NCBI GenBank assembly: GCA_001660395.1
Contig: LXWE01000001.1
Span: 1,116,001 to 1,180,000, forward strand
Direction of reading: 5' to 3'
Length of the DNA stretch: 64,000 nucleotides
Origin: Alteromonadaceae bacterium XY-R5
GTDB taxonomy: Bacteria > Pseudomonadota > Gammaproteobacteria > Enterobacterales > Alteromonadaceae
Shown: piece after piece, positions 44,886-54,588 of the stretch
How positions within the stretch are numbered: position 1 is the first letter of the stretch
Layout of the letters: each line of letters starts with the position of its first letter
Notes under the pieces: generated by a model
What the model saw: only the letters and a program-made list of their open reading frames with translations
Told to the model about the DNA's origin: nothing
The model's database searches: none
Position numbers and translations under genes: made by a program

Positions 44886-46754
44886 TTACGCTTCATCATC
44901 CAGGGTTAACAATGCTCGACAAGCGGCATCGTCTGCTGGAATAGAATCATAAGATTTAATGCCATAATCAGTGTCGACCGAGGTATCGTCTGAATACCAG
45001 GTCGCATTATCACCATCCAGAGTAAACCGGAATTTACCATACATAGATTCAGCATCTGGTGTGATCCCGACTGATTCATCCACCTCGCTACCAGACACTT
45101 CACCCATTATTTTCATTTGAATGCTGTAGCCTTCAGCAACCATGGTCAGACGGTTCGGATTACTTGAATCCAAAGCAGACCAGGAACCCTCATAGCGCTG
45201 ACCTACAATGGTATCATCGGCATCATTTGCCAAATAAGTGATACACATAGTCAAATCGCCATTCTGCGAATCATCGCCACTGAAATACAATCGAACCTGA
45301 GCTTCTTCATTACCGTTAATCACACCAGACAGATTCAACCCTTTACCCGGCCAAAAACTATCATCATCTGTCGTAATATCAGCCAAGGTTGAACTGCTCA
45401 ACATATAGTTTATTTGCGGGATATCAATCACGGTATTTGCACGTACAGAGTCTCCCAATAAGGTGGTAACTCCAAGTAAATCAAATGTCGGAATGGTAGT
45501 ATTTACTCTAATCACATTAACGACCGGTGGAATTTCTTTTTTTACCGCAATTGGCTCCACCCAAACGGTAGGAATAGTGCCAAGCCAATGAGTGCTTTGC
45601 AAAGTAGGACGGCCGGCTAGCGCAGGTCGACTGTAAAGAGCCCCATTTTCTTCAATAAACCGTTTGATTTCGATCAGGAACATTTCTGCGCCTAACGACG
45701 CAGCAATATAATCATTGGTTGTACTGACATCTGCAAACAACTCCTCAATCAGTTCAACCATCACGCCTGCACCTATGGCAAGATCTTCGTCCAGATCGTC
45801 ACTTTGCAAGGCCTGAATCACACTATTGCTTTCGTCAACACCTGCGCTTGTTAATTGGCTAACAAAATTCGCCACTGCGTCAACAACAATGGTATCGATA
45901 CCTTCAGCCAAATCAACGCCTGGGTTGGCGACCAGCCAGGATACTACTGCTTGCCATACAGCATCCGAACTCGACCATGGCAATCCTTCCGTGCCCAGTT
46001 CTAGCGATGATGCTTCGTTATCCAAAAACAGTACCATTGCAGCAACAAGTTTCTGCAATGTAATAGAGGTTACAAATAATTCACCTACATAATCACTGCT
46101 GCCATCCAGTTGTCCAAAAAAGTCAACTTTGAGCAAATCAGCATCGTCAACACCGCCAGGAACTGCAATACCCAGCGCAAGCAGGAAACTGGCAAGATCC
46201 GTACCCTCAGGCAGTTGCTCTGCCAGGGTGGTAAGCGGTGTAACCAAGGTCAGTAATTCATTTGCCTGCGTTTGCCAGGTACCATCATCATCTGCTGGTT
46301 TGGCGCCCAGTGCCTTTAATTGCGTCAGAAGAGTCTGAAGATCTATTAAATCAGCAGTTAGGGTTAGAGTACCTTCAAACAACTCACCTGTTGAAATGTC
46401 GATACCACCTTTCATTTTGATTTTGGCGTCGGTAATGCTACTCGAAGCCTGTAAACAGAAATTCTGCAAAGAAGTTGAATCTGACGCACAATAATCAACC
46501 CCCGTAATTGGGTTGTAGCCAAAGAAGCCCTGTGCGTCTGTATAGGCATAAGGTTCAAAGCTATCAATCAGGTTATTGTCTTTCAAATCTAACCAAACAA
46601 CGGAATTTGCTAAGTAACCGTCAACACCTCGACCAGAGATTGTCGCACGCGTATCTTCAGCTCCTGAATCTTGTGTCTCGGTGCCGCCGCAACCGAACAA
46701 ACCTATAGATACACCTAATGCCAATGCTGCGAATTTTGGGTTAAATAAAGTCAT
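44886..46754 (-). CDS. Large acidic lipoprotein paired with a TraF-like barrel, function unknown
   Basis: 622 residues with lipobox LFGC (Cys22). Residues 40-90 form a small Asp-rich beta module (VDGYLANSVVWLDLKDNNLIDSFEPY) of the type that often precedes calcium-stabilised domains. The middle is helical, and the C-terminal part is beta-rich with a disulfide-type cysteine pair. Strongly acidic. I do not recognise catalytic motifs. Starts 18 bases after the TraF-like gene on the same strand, so the two are one unit. May be a periplasmic or surface partner of the barrel. Confidence 0.65.
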   Translation of the reverse strand: MTLFNPKFAALALGVSIGLFGCGGTETQDSGAEDTRATISGRGVDGYLANSVVWLDLKDNNLIDSFEPYAYTDAQGFFGYNPITGVDYCASDSTSLQNFCLQASSSITDAKIKMKGGIDISTGELFEGTLTLTADLIDLQTLLTQLKALGAKPADDDGTWQTQANELLTLVTPLTTLAEQLPEGTDLASFLLALGIAVPGGVDDADLLKVDFFGQLDGSSDYVGELFVTSITLQKLVAAMVLFLDNEASSLELGTEGLPWSSSDAVWQAVVSWLVANPGVDLAEGIDTIVVDAVANFVSQLTSAGVDESNSVIQALQSDDLDEDLAIGAGVMVELIEELFADVSTTNDYIAASLGAEMFLIEIKRFIEENGALYSRPALAGRPTLQSTHWLGTIPTVWVEPIAVKKEIPPVVNVIRVNTTIPTFDLLGVTTLLGDSVRANTVIDIPQINYMLSSSTLADITTDDDSFWPGKGLNLSGVINGNEEAQVRLYFSGDDSQNGDLTMCITYLANDADDTIVGQRYEGSWSALDSSNPNRLTMVAEGYSIQMKIMGEVSGSEVDESVGITPDAESMYGKFRFTLDGDNATWYSDDTSVDTDYGIKSYDSIPADDAACRALLTLDDEA

Positions 46755-46772
46755 CTGAAATTCTCCTGGGAC

Positions 46773-48095
46773 TTAGAATTGGCTCTGGAAGCCCAAGTTA
46801 ATGTAACCACCACGAGGACCTGTCGAGTCATCAATCTCGACTTCGGTATCAGCCCAACGCACATCCAGATAGAAGTTATTCAACAGAGTCATACCGATAT
46901 TGTAATAACTCAGCTCTGAGCCTTTACTATTCTGGCTGTAGCCCAAACGTAGCTGAGGGAGTACCCAGGTCCCTGTTTCAAAGCTCATCGACACAGTTGA
47001 CCATTGATATAGATCACCCACAGGATCATTTTTGTCATTCAGATCAATTGAAGCATGCAACCCTAACCACTGGCTTTCACCAAAATAATAAGATGCTTCC
47101 AATGTTGCCTGGCTATTGGCAACGTACACTTCATTACCCTTAATTTTACCGGCCGAAATAAACTCTTGTGCGGAGAAGCAGTTATCCACTGTTGCGCCGG
47201 TTAAACCACTACAGTCACTCACAATACTCGCATATTCAAACTCAGGCTCATTCACATCCGTAACGGTCAAACCTACGCTGTAATTCTCACCAAGCCATAA
47301 CAGACCTAAGTCAACACCAACTTCGGTACTGCGGAGGGAATTTTTTTCATATTCATCTTCAATAACATCAGCTATGTCTTCGTCACTATCTAACCCGCTG
47401 AAAGACAAGATATTCTTCGACATCTCCATGCTGGTGATATTTACTTTCAGACCAGCTATAAGTTCGCCTTGCTCAATTGCCCAGACAGAGCGGTTGTAGC
47501 CAAGGGCGAAATTCACCTGAACTGCACTTTTCACATACATGGCTGAATTTGTATTGAGTTGATAACCGTCATCCAGCACCAGAACATTAATATCATCTGC
47601 CAGTACGCTGCCTTTAAGCTCTCCACTGGCCATTATCTCGAAGCTAAACGTACCAATATCCGGATTGTGATACATGATTGGCATCACAGGGATCATCCCG
47701 GCCAAAGAAGCTTTCACGTAACCGTCGACTTCGGCTTGCTGCAAAAAGGGTTCGAAACGATCTTTTGCATCAAGAGCATCGTCAGCAGACAAATTGTCGT
47801 CATCAAGGATGTCAATAAGTTCATCCAGCTCATCCAGCAGATCATCCACCTGTCCGACTTCATAGCCAAAGCCTACGGGACCAAAAACGCCAATGCGCCA
47901 GCGTTCATCTTCTTCGCGGTTAAACATCACATGGCTGGCTGCGGGGTTATGCAGACTGGATGAAAGGTTGTATTTAGAACTGATATTGCCTTGCGTTAAT
48001 GCTGGACCGATTGGGTGGTAGACAGGTTGTCCTGCCAGAGCGCAAGGTGCAAGTAACGCTGAGGCCAGTGCGGCCAAGCGGAAAGAGTTGCCCAT
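46773..48095 (-). CDS. TraF-like outer-membrane beta-barrel protein
   Basis: 440 residues, cleavable signal peptide (ends near ALA/GQ), and a long run of amphipathic beta-strands finishing in an aromatic C-terminus (GGYINLGFQSQF), the outer-membrane sorting signal. Matches the chromosomal family labelled 'conjugal transfer protein TraF', though the name is misleading outside plasmids: there are no other transfer genes here. Contains an extended acidic segment DLLDELDELIDILDDDNLSADD that could bind metal. AAGGA precedes the ATG. Function unknown. Confidence 0.75.
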   Translation of the reverse strand: MGNSFRLAALASALLAPCALAGQPVYHPIGPALTQGNISSKYNLSSSLHNPAASHVMFNREEDERWRIGVFGPVGFGYEVGQVDDLLDELDELIDILDDDNLSADDALDAKDRFEPFLQQAEVDGYVKASLAGMIPVMPIMYHNPDIGTFSFEIMASGELKGSVLADDINVLVLDDGYQLNTNSAMYVKSAVQVNFALGYNRSVWAIEQGELIAGLKVNITSMEMSKNILSFSGLDSDEDIADVIEDEYEKNSLRSTEVGVDLGLLWLGENYSVGLTVTDVNEPEFEYASIVSDCSGLTGATVDNCFSAQEFISAGKIKGNEVYVANSQATLEASYYFGESQWLGLHASIDLNDKNDPVGDLYQWSTVSMSFETGTWVLPQLRLGYSQNSKGSELSYYNIGMTLLNNFYLDVRWADTEVEIDDSTGPRGGYINLGFQSQF

Positions 48096-48225
48096 GGCGA
48101 TATATCCTTATTAAGTTGAGTGCTCAATTAGGTTAGCACTGTCAAGGAACATTGCCACAGGCTTATCGGGTATGACTTATGATAGCCGAGTGTTAATTAA
48201 GATAAAAAACAAACAATCGGAATGA

Positions 48226-49074
48226 TTAACGCATGCCACGTTTTTCTTTGATCAACTCGTAAGCAGCTTGAATATCCTGAGCTTTTCCCTTAGCCAACTC
48301 CATCGCCTCTTTCGGTAATCCTTTGGGCATTAATTTATCCGGGTGATGTTCAGACATCAGTTTGCGGTAACGTTTTTTTAGACTGCTATCGTCATCGCTT
48401 CTGCTGGCCCCCAAAATTTTATAGGCATCATCCAGAGATTGTTCAGCATTATATGCCGGACCTTGCTGACGCCCGCGCTGCTGATACTGGCTATTTCCAC
48501 GTTGGCGAAAGCGTACTTCTGCTTCGAACACAGACATCAAATACAGTAGCTCACGCTGTTTGAAACCAAGATGCATGGCCACAGTTTCCAGTACTTTTTG
48601 CTCAGCCGGGTCTAATCGGCCGTCGACATAGGCGGCCTGGATGACAATTTCCAGATACACCTGCAGAATATCGCGGCGATCAAAGCAGGAATCTCGCAAT
48701 TCTTTCAATACATGCTTTAACGGAAAGTCAGACGCTTTGCCATCTCTGAAGGCCTGTTGTGCTTCACGGCGCATATCTCCGCTTAAGCCCATCTGATCCA
48801 TCAGTTGCGTCGCCATTTGAATTTCGGATGGTTTTACCTGTCCATCGGCCTTAGCGATATGTCCCAAAACAGAAAATAAGGCGTGAAAAAACACGGCCTG
48901 CTGCTGAATTTTGTCCTGGCTGGTAAAGAAGCGCGCAAAGCCCCCCATCTGACTAAAATCCTGGGAATATCCTTTGTCAAACATATGCCCAACAATAAAT
49001 CCAAGTATGGCTCCCGGAATTCGAGCCACCATAAAGCCGAACAAGGTACCAAGCACCTTTCCCCAAATGGGCAT
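48226..49074 (-). CDS. djlA: Co-chaperone DjlA
   Basis: Membrane-anchored DnaJ-like partner of DnaK. 282 residues. N-terminal anchor helix (VLGTLFGFMVARIPGAILGFIVGHMFDKG) with a glycine zipper, TerB-like middle domain, and a C-terminal J-domain with the HPD motif (SEHHPDKLMP). Neighbour of lptD, as in E. coli. Ends the amgK-murU-djlA unit. Confidence 0.96.
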   Translation of the reverse strand: MPIWGKVLGTLFGFMVARIPGAILGFIVGHMFDKGYSQDFSQMGGFARFFTSQDKIQQQAVFFHALFSVLGHIAKADGQVKPSEIQMATQLMDQMGLSGDMRREAQQAFRDGKASDFPLKHVLKELRDSCFDRRDILQVYLEIVIQAAYVDGRLDPAEQKVLETVAMHLGFKQRELLYLMSVFEAEVRFRQRGNSQYQQRGRQQGPAYNAEQSLDDAYKILGASRSDDDSSLKKRYRKLMSEHHPDKLMPKGLPKEAMELAKGKAQDIQAAYELIKEKRGMR

Positions 49075-49083
49075 AACTGCTCC

Positions 49084-49755
49084 TTATTTTATTTGATTCA
49101 AACTGGCCAGACGCTCTGGCGTGCCAACATCACACCATATCCCTGGGTGATACTGACCGCTCACACGTCCATGTGCCATAAGTTCCCTCAATATAGGGGC
49201 TAATTTTTGATTATCACCAGTTTGGATGTCCTTAAACACAGAGGCGTGATAGCAACCGATACCGCTAAAGGTTAACTTAGTTTCTCCACTGCCGACCACG
49301 GCACCGGCAGACAAACAAAAGTCGCCTTGAGGATGATGCTCAGGGTTATCAACCAAAACCAAGTGAGCACTTTGTTCACTTAATGACATGGGAAGAGATG
49401 AAAAATCAAAATCCGAGAAGATGTCACCATTCACCACCCAAAAACTGGTGTCACCCTTTTCGCACAAAAGCGGCAAGGCTTTCGCGATACCTCCAGCCGT
49501 TTCAAGCGCTGGATTTTCTGCACTGTAACGAATTTTCACCCCCCAGCGCTGACCATCTCCCAGTTGCGCCGGCAATTGCTCCCCCAGCCAGGCATGATTA
49601 ATGACCAGGTCCGTAATTCCTGCCCTTACTAACTTTTCAATGCTGTACTCAATCAGCGGCTTGCCATTAACCGGTAATAGCGGTTTAGGGGTATGGTCTG
49701 TTAGTGGCCGCATTCTTTCACCGCGGCCAGCAGCGAGGATCATGGCAACTGGCAT
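49084..49755 (-). CDS. murU: N-acetylmuramate-1-phosphate uridylyltransferase MurU
   Basis: Cell-wall recycling enzyme that makes UDP-N-acetylmuramate. 223 residues from ATG 49755; AAGGA lies 6 bases upstream, inside amgK, so the genes overlap by 16 bases. Nucleotidyltransferase signature MILAAGRGERMRPLTDHTPKPLLPVNGKPLIEYSIE; product-binding VVNGDIFSDFDF. Adjacent to the sugar kinase, as in Pseudomonas putida, where the pair gives a bypass of MurA and intrinsic fosfomycin tolerance. Confidence 0.92.
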   Translation of the reverse strand: MPVAMILAAGRGERMRPLTDHTPKPLLPVNGKPLIEYSIEKLVRAGITDLVINHAWLGEQLPAQLGDGQRWGVKIRYSAENPALETAGGIAKALPLLCEKGDTSFWVVNGDIFSDFDFSSLPMSLSEQSAHLVLVDNPEHHPQGDFCLSAGAVVGSGETKLTFSGIGCYHASVFKDIQTGDNQKLAPILRELMAHGRVSGQYHPGIWCDVGTPERLASLNQIK

Positions 49756-50741
49756 TGCTTTTCCTTCCACACGGGCAACAATCGCTGAAACAGGAAATGA
49801 TTCAGTTCTGTTAATTCACTGTATTGACTCGTCACCGCCTTAATATATTCCATCACTCTAGGCATATCTTTTACGTACCCTTGTTTTCCATCACGCAAAT
49901 ACAAACGCGAAAAAATCCCCAGGATCTTCAGGTGGCGCTGTAAGCCAGTTAATTCATACCAGCGATAGAATCGTTGGGATTCAACTTCAGGGAAAGTTTG
50001 CTTTTGCCAGTCGAACAGTACCGCTTTCATCTTTTCGTCGGGCCATGTGCAATAGGCATCGCGTAGCAATGAAACCGCATCGTATGTTGCAGGACCAATA
50101 ACCAGATCCTGAAAATCAATTACGGCAATATCCTGCTCAACCAGCATCAAATTACGACTATGAAAATCCCTATGTACCGCCACCTGAGGCTGTTCAGCAA
50201 ACAAGGCGACGAAAAAATCCTGCATCTCGTCCAGCATTTTTTGCTCTGCTTCTGACAGGCTAAGCTCCAATAAATGCTGGACAAACCACTCGCGAAATAA
50301 CCCAAAATCACGCTCCACTAATGCCCTATCATAATGAAGCAATGACATGCACGAGCCGTCATGACAATGCTGCAGTTTATCTAAAACTGACAAAGCTTTT
50401 TGATAGTAATCACTGACGGATTCAAGATGCAGTAGGCTGGACAATTGCGTGTTTCCGAGATCCGTCAAACACATAAAGCCATTGACAATATCGGCCGCCA
50501 GCACCTGGGGAACTCGCACACCGGCCTGAGCCAATGCGATCGACACGGCAACAAATTCAGTATTTTTTTCTGTTGCAGGCGGCGTATCGACGGCAATATA
50601 CGATTGCCCGTCATTTAAAAACCGAAAGTAACGGCGAAAACTGGCATCCCCTGAAACAACGTCGAGTTCATCACAAGCATAAGGCGTTTCTTGATTTAGC
50701 CAGGTTAAGAGTTGTTGCTGACGCAAAGTCGTCGAAATCAT
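49740..50741 (-). CDS. amgK: N-acetylmuramate/N-acetylglucosamine kinase AmgK
   Basis: Phosphorylates recycled N-acetylmuramate at the anomeric position. 333 residues from ATG 50741 (CAGGAAAG upstream); a TTG at 50783 could extend it. Aminoglycoside-phosphotransferase fold with catalytic HRDFHSRNLMLVEQDIAVIDFQD (His-Arg-Asp and the DFQD metal motif). Pairs with murU. Divergent from lptD across about 290 bases. Confidence 0.91.
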   Translation of the reverse strand: MISTTLRQQQLLTWLNQETPYACDELDVVSGDASFRRYFRFLNDGQSYIAVDTPPATEKNTEFVAVSIALAQAGVRVPQVLAADIVNGFMCLTDLGNTQLSSLLHLESVSDYYQKALSVLDKLQHCHDGSCMSLLHYDRALVERDFGLFREWFVQHLLELSLSEAEQKMLDEMQDFFVALFAEQPQVAVHRDFHSRNLMLVEQDIAVIDFQDLVIGPATYDAVSLLRDAYCTWPDEKMKAVLFDWQKQTFPEVESQRFYRWYELTGLQRHLKILGIFSRLYLRDGKQGYVKDMPRVMEYIKAVTSQYSELTELNHFLFQRLLPVWKEKQCQLP

Positions 50742-51029
50742 TGAAAGGAACTTTCCTGAGTCTGAACTGCCTGTTACAGGCAATGTCTGCCATTTTTCCA
50801 GACACTATTATCGCGCTTGCAGTATGAATAACGAATTAATTGCTAATTTGCTGCAAGGACAAAAGGTATTTTGACTAATATAACCAATGCAAGAATTGAT
50901 GAGAAGCAAGTCAATCTGGCAATAATGATGTTTTTTGGCGGACTAAACTGGTAAATTTCGACGAACACCTTAGAATTGCGCCTTTGCTCATCCTAAGTCG
51001 TCCTAAATAAATATATTTTATACTTTTAT

Positions 51030-53237
51030 ATGCAATCAAAGCGGTTCCTTACATTGCTCGTGAGCCTTGCCTCTGGCCTAGCTGCGGCTCAGGAAAACAT
51101 GTGTGCGGTTTCTTCATTACCATTTCCCGACACAGAACACCTGAAAGCACAGCAGACCGAAGTAAAAGCCCAGCGTACCGAGATCCAACAGGATCGATTA
51201 GCCAGTTTTAGCGGTGACGTAGATATTCTGAATCAGGACGCCCGCATCACCGCCCAGCAAGCCACGTTAGATAAGCAAAAACAGCGTCTAACTGCAGAGC
51301 AAGGGGTAAGTTACCAGGATCAGCAGATGCTGGTATCCAGTGATCATGTTGATGTTGATATGGCAACAGGTCAGCTGGTAATGGAAAACACTCACTATCA
51401 GCTAACCCAGTTAAACGGTAAAGGCGATGCCAAAACGATACGTCTGAGTCAGCAGGAAGGGGTATTACTGGAAGATGTTAGTTTCAGTACCTGTCCCATT
51501 GGCAATGAAGATTGGCGAATTGAAGCCAGTAGCATTGAGCTAGGTGCAGGAAACCTTTGGGGTGAAGCCACACATACCCGTTTTTATATCCGGGACGTCC
51601 CTGTACTTTATCTGCCGTATTTTGCCTTTCCGGTAACAGATTTACGCCAAACCGGCTTGTTGTTCCCCAAAATGAGCAGCAGCTCATCAACAGGGATCAG
51701 CTACGAACAACCATTTTACTGGAATATCGCGCCCAATTTTGATGCCACGATTGGCACCCGTCTCATGTCTGAACGCGGCTCACAGTTTAAAGGTGAATTT
51801 CGCTACCTGACAGAACATCAGGCGGGTCAAATCAATGTCGAGTATCTGGCAAACGATAGAAAACTGGACAACAGTGATGCGCGTTACTTCTATCGCTATA
51901 CCCATACTGGCGATTTAAGTGATCGCTGGACCATTTCAACTGAATTAAATGGATTGAGCGACGATAACTATATCGTTGATTTTGGTTCTGACTATTACAA
52001 CCGCGCTGATACGCATCTATATAAAACACTGGCTCTGAACTATTACTCAGATCAGCTGGACGTCAACTTTCAAACCAAAGACTTTGAAATCATCGGCGAT
52101 CATCCGTCAACCTATCGAGCCCTACCCGAATTACGCCTGAACTATCATCAGCCACTACTGGGAGCGTTAGATTTTCGCCTGAATGCTCAGGCTGCACATT
52201 TTTCCAATCAGGAGCAAGACGCGCCTGAAGCCACACGGATCCACCTAGCTCCTACTCTGGCATTACCCTACAACACCAACTGGGGAGAATTCATTGCAGA
52301 AGCAGGTATTCTGCATACCCGCTATAACCAGTCTCATATTGATGGCACTGAGTTGGCTGAAGATGTCACCCGTAATTTAAGTCGGGCCAGAATCTATGGC
52401 GGCCTGACGTTTGAACGTCCGACCGACTGGTTTGGTATCAATACAACCCAAACCCTAGAGCCCAAAATTCAGTATCTTTACACTAGCTACCAGGATCAAA
52501 GCGAAATTGGTTTGTACGACACCACCCCACTCCTAAATGACTTTGAGGGGTTGTTCCGCGGCGAAGAATTTACCGGCCTCGACAGAATAAGTGACAAGAA
52601 TCAGCTGACTCTGGGTGTGACTTCACGTTTTCTTGATGATAAAAATCGGGAACAATTTAAGCTAAGTTTGGGTCAGACCTTCTACCTGGCGGACAACCGC
52701 CTGCTCGCGGCTGCCAAGGAAGAAAACCGTTCTGCCCTTGCTGCCGAAGTAGACTGGCAAATGAGCAGTAAGTGGTTTGCACATTCAGAAGTGCAAATTT
52801 CAACGCTGACAGATAAGTTAGAAAGAAGTAACCTGTCGCTGGAATATCAACTTGCAGACAATAAACTGCTACAGATAAACCACCGGTACGTACGCGAACT
52901 TTCTGACGAAAAGATCAGTCAATTAGGTGTCACTGCCAGTTGGCCAATTGCGGAAAACTGGCAATGGGTTAGTCGCTGGTATCGGGATGTTGATCGTCAT
53001 CGCACCATTGAAACCTATACAGGCGTAGAATACGAATCCTGCTGTTGGTCTGTGCGTATGATAGCTCAGCGCCACCTAACCAACCGCTATGATTCAAGTG
53101 GGCTTCAAAGCACCAACGAATTTGACTCCGGCGTCTCGCTGCAATTTATCTTTAAAGGATTTGGACGCAGCAATGGCAGCCGGGATATGCTAAAAGACGG
53201 GCTGTTCGGATATCGCCAGCCTTATTTAATGAACTAG
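51030..53237 (+). CDS. lptD: LPS-assembly protein LptD
   Basis: Outer-membrane gate that inserts lipopolysaccharide. 735 residues. Signal peptide (1-20), N-terminal OstA/LptA-like jellyroll (about 35-190), then a 26-strand type barrel to the end. Disulfide cysteines as in the family: Cys25, Cys155, Cys671, Cys672. No ribosome site before the ATG; the leader is AT-rich with TATACT 6 bases upstream. First gene of lptD-surA-pdxA-rsmA-apaG-apaH. Confidence 0.97.
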   Translation: MQSKRFLTLLVSLASGLAAAQENMCAVSSLPFPDTEHLKAQQTEVKAQRTEIQQDRLASFSGDVDILNQDARITAQQATLDKQKQRLTAEQGVSYQDQQMLVSSDHVDVDMATGQLVMENTHYQLTQLNGKGDAKTIRLSQQEGVLLEDVSFSTCPIGNEDWRIEASSIELGAGNLWGEATHTRFYIRDVPVLYLPYFAFPVTDLRQTGLLFPKMSSSSSTGISYEQPFYWNIAPNFDATIGTRLMSERGSQFKGEFRYLTEHQAGQINVEYLANDRKLDNSDARYFYRYTHTGDLSDRWTISTELNGLSDDNYIVDFGSDYYNRADTHLYKTLALNYYSDQLDVNFQTKDFEIIGDHPSTYRALPELRLNYHQPLLGALDFRLNAQAAHFSNQEQDAPEATRIHLAPTLALPYNTNWGEFIAEAGILHTRYNQSHIDGTELAEDVTRNLSRARIYGGLTFERPTDWFGINTTQTLEPKIQYLYTSYQDQSEIGLYDTTPLLNDFEGLFRGEEFTGLDRISDKNQLTLGVTSRFLDDKNREQFKLSLGQTFYLADNRLLAAAKEENRSALAAEVDWQMSSKWFAHSEVQISTLTDKLERSNLSLEYQLADNKLLQINHRYVRELSDEKISQLGVTASWPIAENWQWVSRWYRDVDRHRTIETYTGVEYESCCWSVRMIAQRHLTNRYDSSGLQSTNEFDSGVSLQFIFKGFGRSNGSRDMLKDGLFGYRQPYLMN

Positions 53238-53286
53238 ACACGGGTCGCGACATCCGTGACAGCAAGAAGAAAAAGCAGCTCTAACT

Positions 53287-54585
53287 ATGAAAAAACTGGT
53301 CGTCTTATTGTCTTTACTTTCCTGTCTGTCCCTGCCGGCATTGGCAAAACCCGAAGAATTAGATCGGGTCTCTGTTATTGTGGATCAGGGCGTAGTACTG
53401 GAAAGTGAAATCCAGGAACTGGTCGAAACGGTAAAGCGTAATGCTGTTACCAATAATCAAACTCTGCCTTCCGATCGCGCCCTGCGCACGCAAGCCATTG
53501 AACGTCTGATTGTGACTAACTTACAAATGCAATTGGCGAACCGTATGGGGATCCAAATTAGCGACCCACAGTTAGAGCAAACCATTGGTAACATTGCTCA
53601 GAGCGAAGGCATGGACTTGGCTCAACTGCGTGACAAACTCGCCAAAGAAGGCGTGAGCTATGACAAATACCGTGAAGACGTGCGCCAGGAACTGATAACT
53701 GGTGAAGTTCGTCGCGCCAACGTACGCCGTCGCATTTACATCACCCCACAGGAAGTCAATAACCTGGTAAAACTGATGGATGAGCAGGGAGCCCAACAGG
53801 CCGAATACCACTTAGGGCATATCTTGATTGGTTTCCCGCCATCACCTACGGATGAAGATATCGAATCTGCGAAACAGCGTGCACAAAAAGTCATGGAAAT
53901 GCTGAACGAAGAAGATGCGGACTTCGCTAAAATCGCCATAGCATCATCATCAGGTGCAAAAGCCCTTGAAGGTGGTGATATGGGATGGCTGAACATCAAC
54001 TCTATGCCAACCCTGTTTGCTGAAGCAGTTCAAGGCCAGGATAAAGGCAAGCTGATCGGGCCAATCCGCAGTGGCGCGGGTTTCCACATTCTGAAAATTA
54101 TGGATCTGCGCGGCATCGACAAAGTCGAAGTAAACGAAGTAAATGCACGTCACATCCTGATCAAACCGTCTATCATTTTAAGTGACGAGAAAGCCAAAGA
54201 AATGCTGATGGGTTTCCGTGAAAAGGTGATGAATGGCGAAGCGGATTTTGCCGCATTGGCAAAAGAATATTCAGAAGATCCAGGCTCTGCATTAAAAGGC
54301 GGTGAACTGGGTTGGGCCGACCCATCAATCTACGTACCTGAATTTAAAGACGCACTGAATACGCTAAACACGGATGAAATTGGCATGCCATTCCGCTCGG
54401 TTCATGGCTGGCACTTAGTGCAAGTTCTGGGCAAACGCGTGGGTGATGCTACCGAGAAAGTCAAACAGGACAAAGCTTATCAGTTGCTGTTCCAGCGTAA
54501 GTTTGCTGAAGAAACTGATGCCTGGTTGAAAGAGATCCGTGACAGTGCGTATGTTGAAATTATTACGCCAAGGGATGCCGGATAA
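53287..54585 (+). CDS. surA: Periplasmic chaperone and peptidyl-prolyl isomerase SurA
   Basis: Escorts outer-membrane proteins, LptD among them. 432 residues. Signal peptide (1-20), N-terminal chaperone domain, two parvulin domains (about 170-270 and 283-385, the second with EYSEDPGSALKGGELGWADP) and a C-terminal helix. 49 bases after lptD, same strand. Confidence 0.98.
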   Translation: MKKLVVLLSLLSCLSLPALAKPEELDRVSVIVDQGVVLESEIQELVETVKRNAVTNNQTLPSDRALRTQAIERLIVTNLQMQLANRMGIQISDPQLEQTIGNIAQSEGMDLAQLRDKLAKEGVSYDKYREDVRQELITGEVRRANVRRRIYITPQEVNNLVKLMDEQGAQQAEYHLGHILIGFPPSPTDEDIESAKQRAQKVMEMLNEEDADFAKIAIASSSGAKALEGGDMGWLNINSMPTLFAEAVQGQDKGKLIGPIRSGAGFHILKIMDLRGIDKVEVNEVNARHILIKPSIILSDEKAKEMLMGFREKVMNGEADFAALAKEYSEDPGSALKGGELGWADPSIYVPEFKDALNTLNTDEIGMPFRSVHGWHLVQVLGKRVGDATEKVKQDKAYQLLFQRKFAEETDAWLKEIRDSAYVEIITPRDAG

Positions 54586-54588
54586 ACC

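Noticed and set aside
47559-47963. 134-codon open frame opposite the TraF-like gene
   Set aside because: Antisense shadow; no start signal or family resemblance.
46773-48095. Conjugative element suggested by the TraF label
   Set aside because: No relaxase, coupling protein, pilus or mating-pair genes nearby; the family is common on chromosomes as an outer-membrane barrel.
50941-51029. Sigma-E promoter of lptD
   Set aside because: GAACAC is present, but the nearest TCCTAA lies about 22 bases away, too far for the sigma-E spacing.
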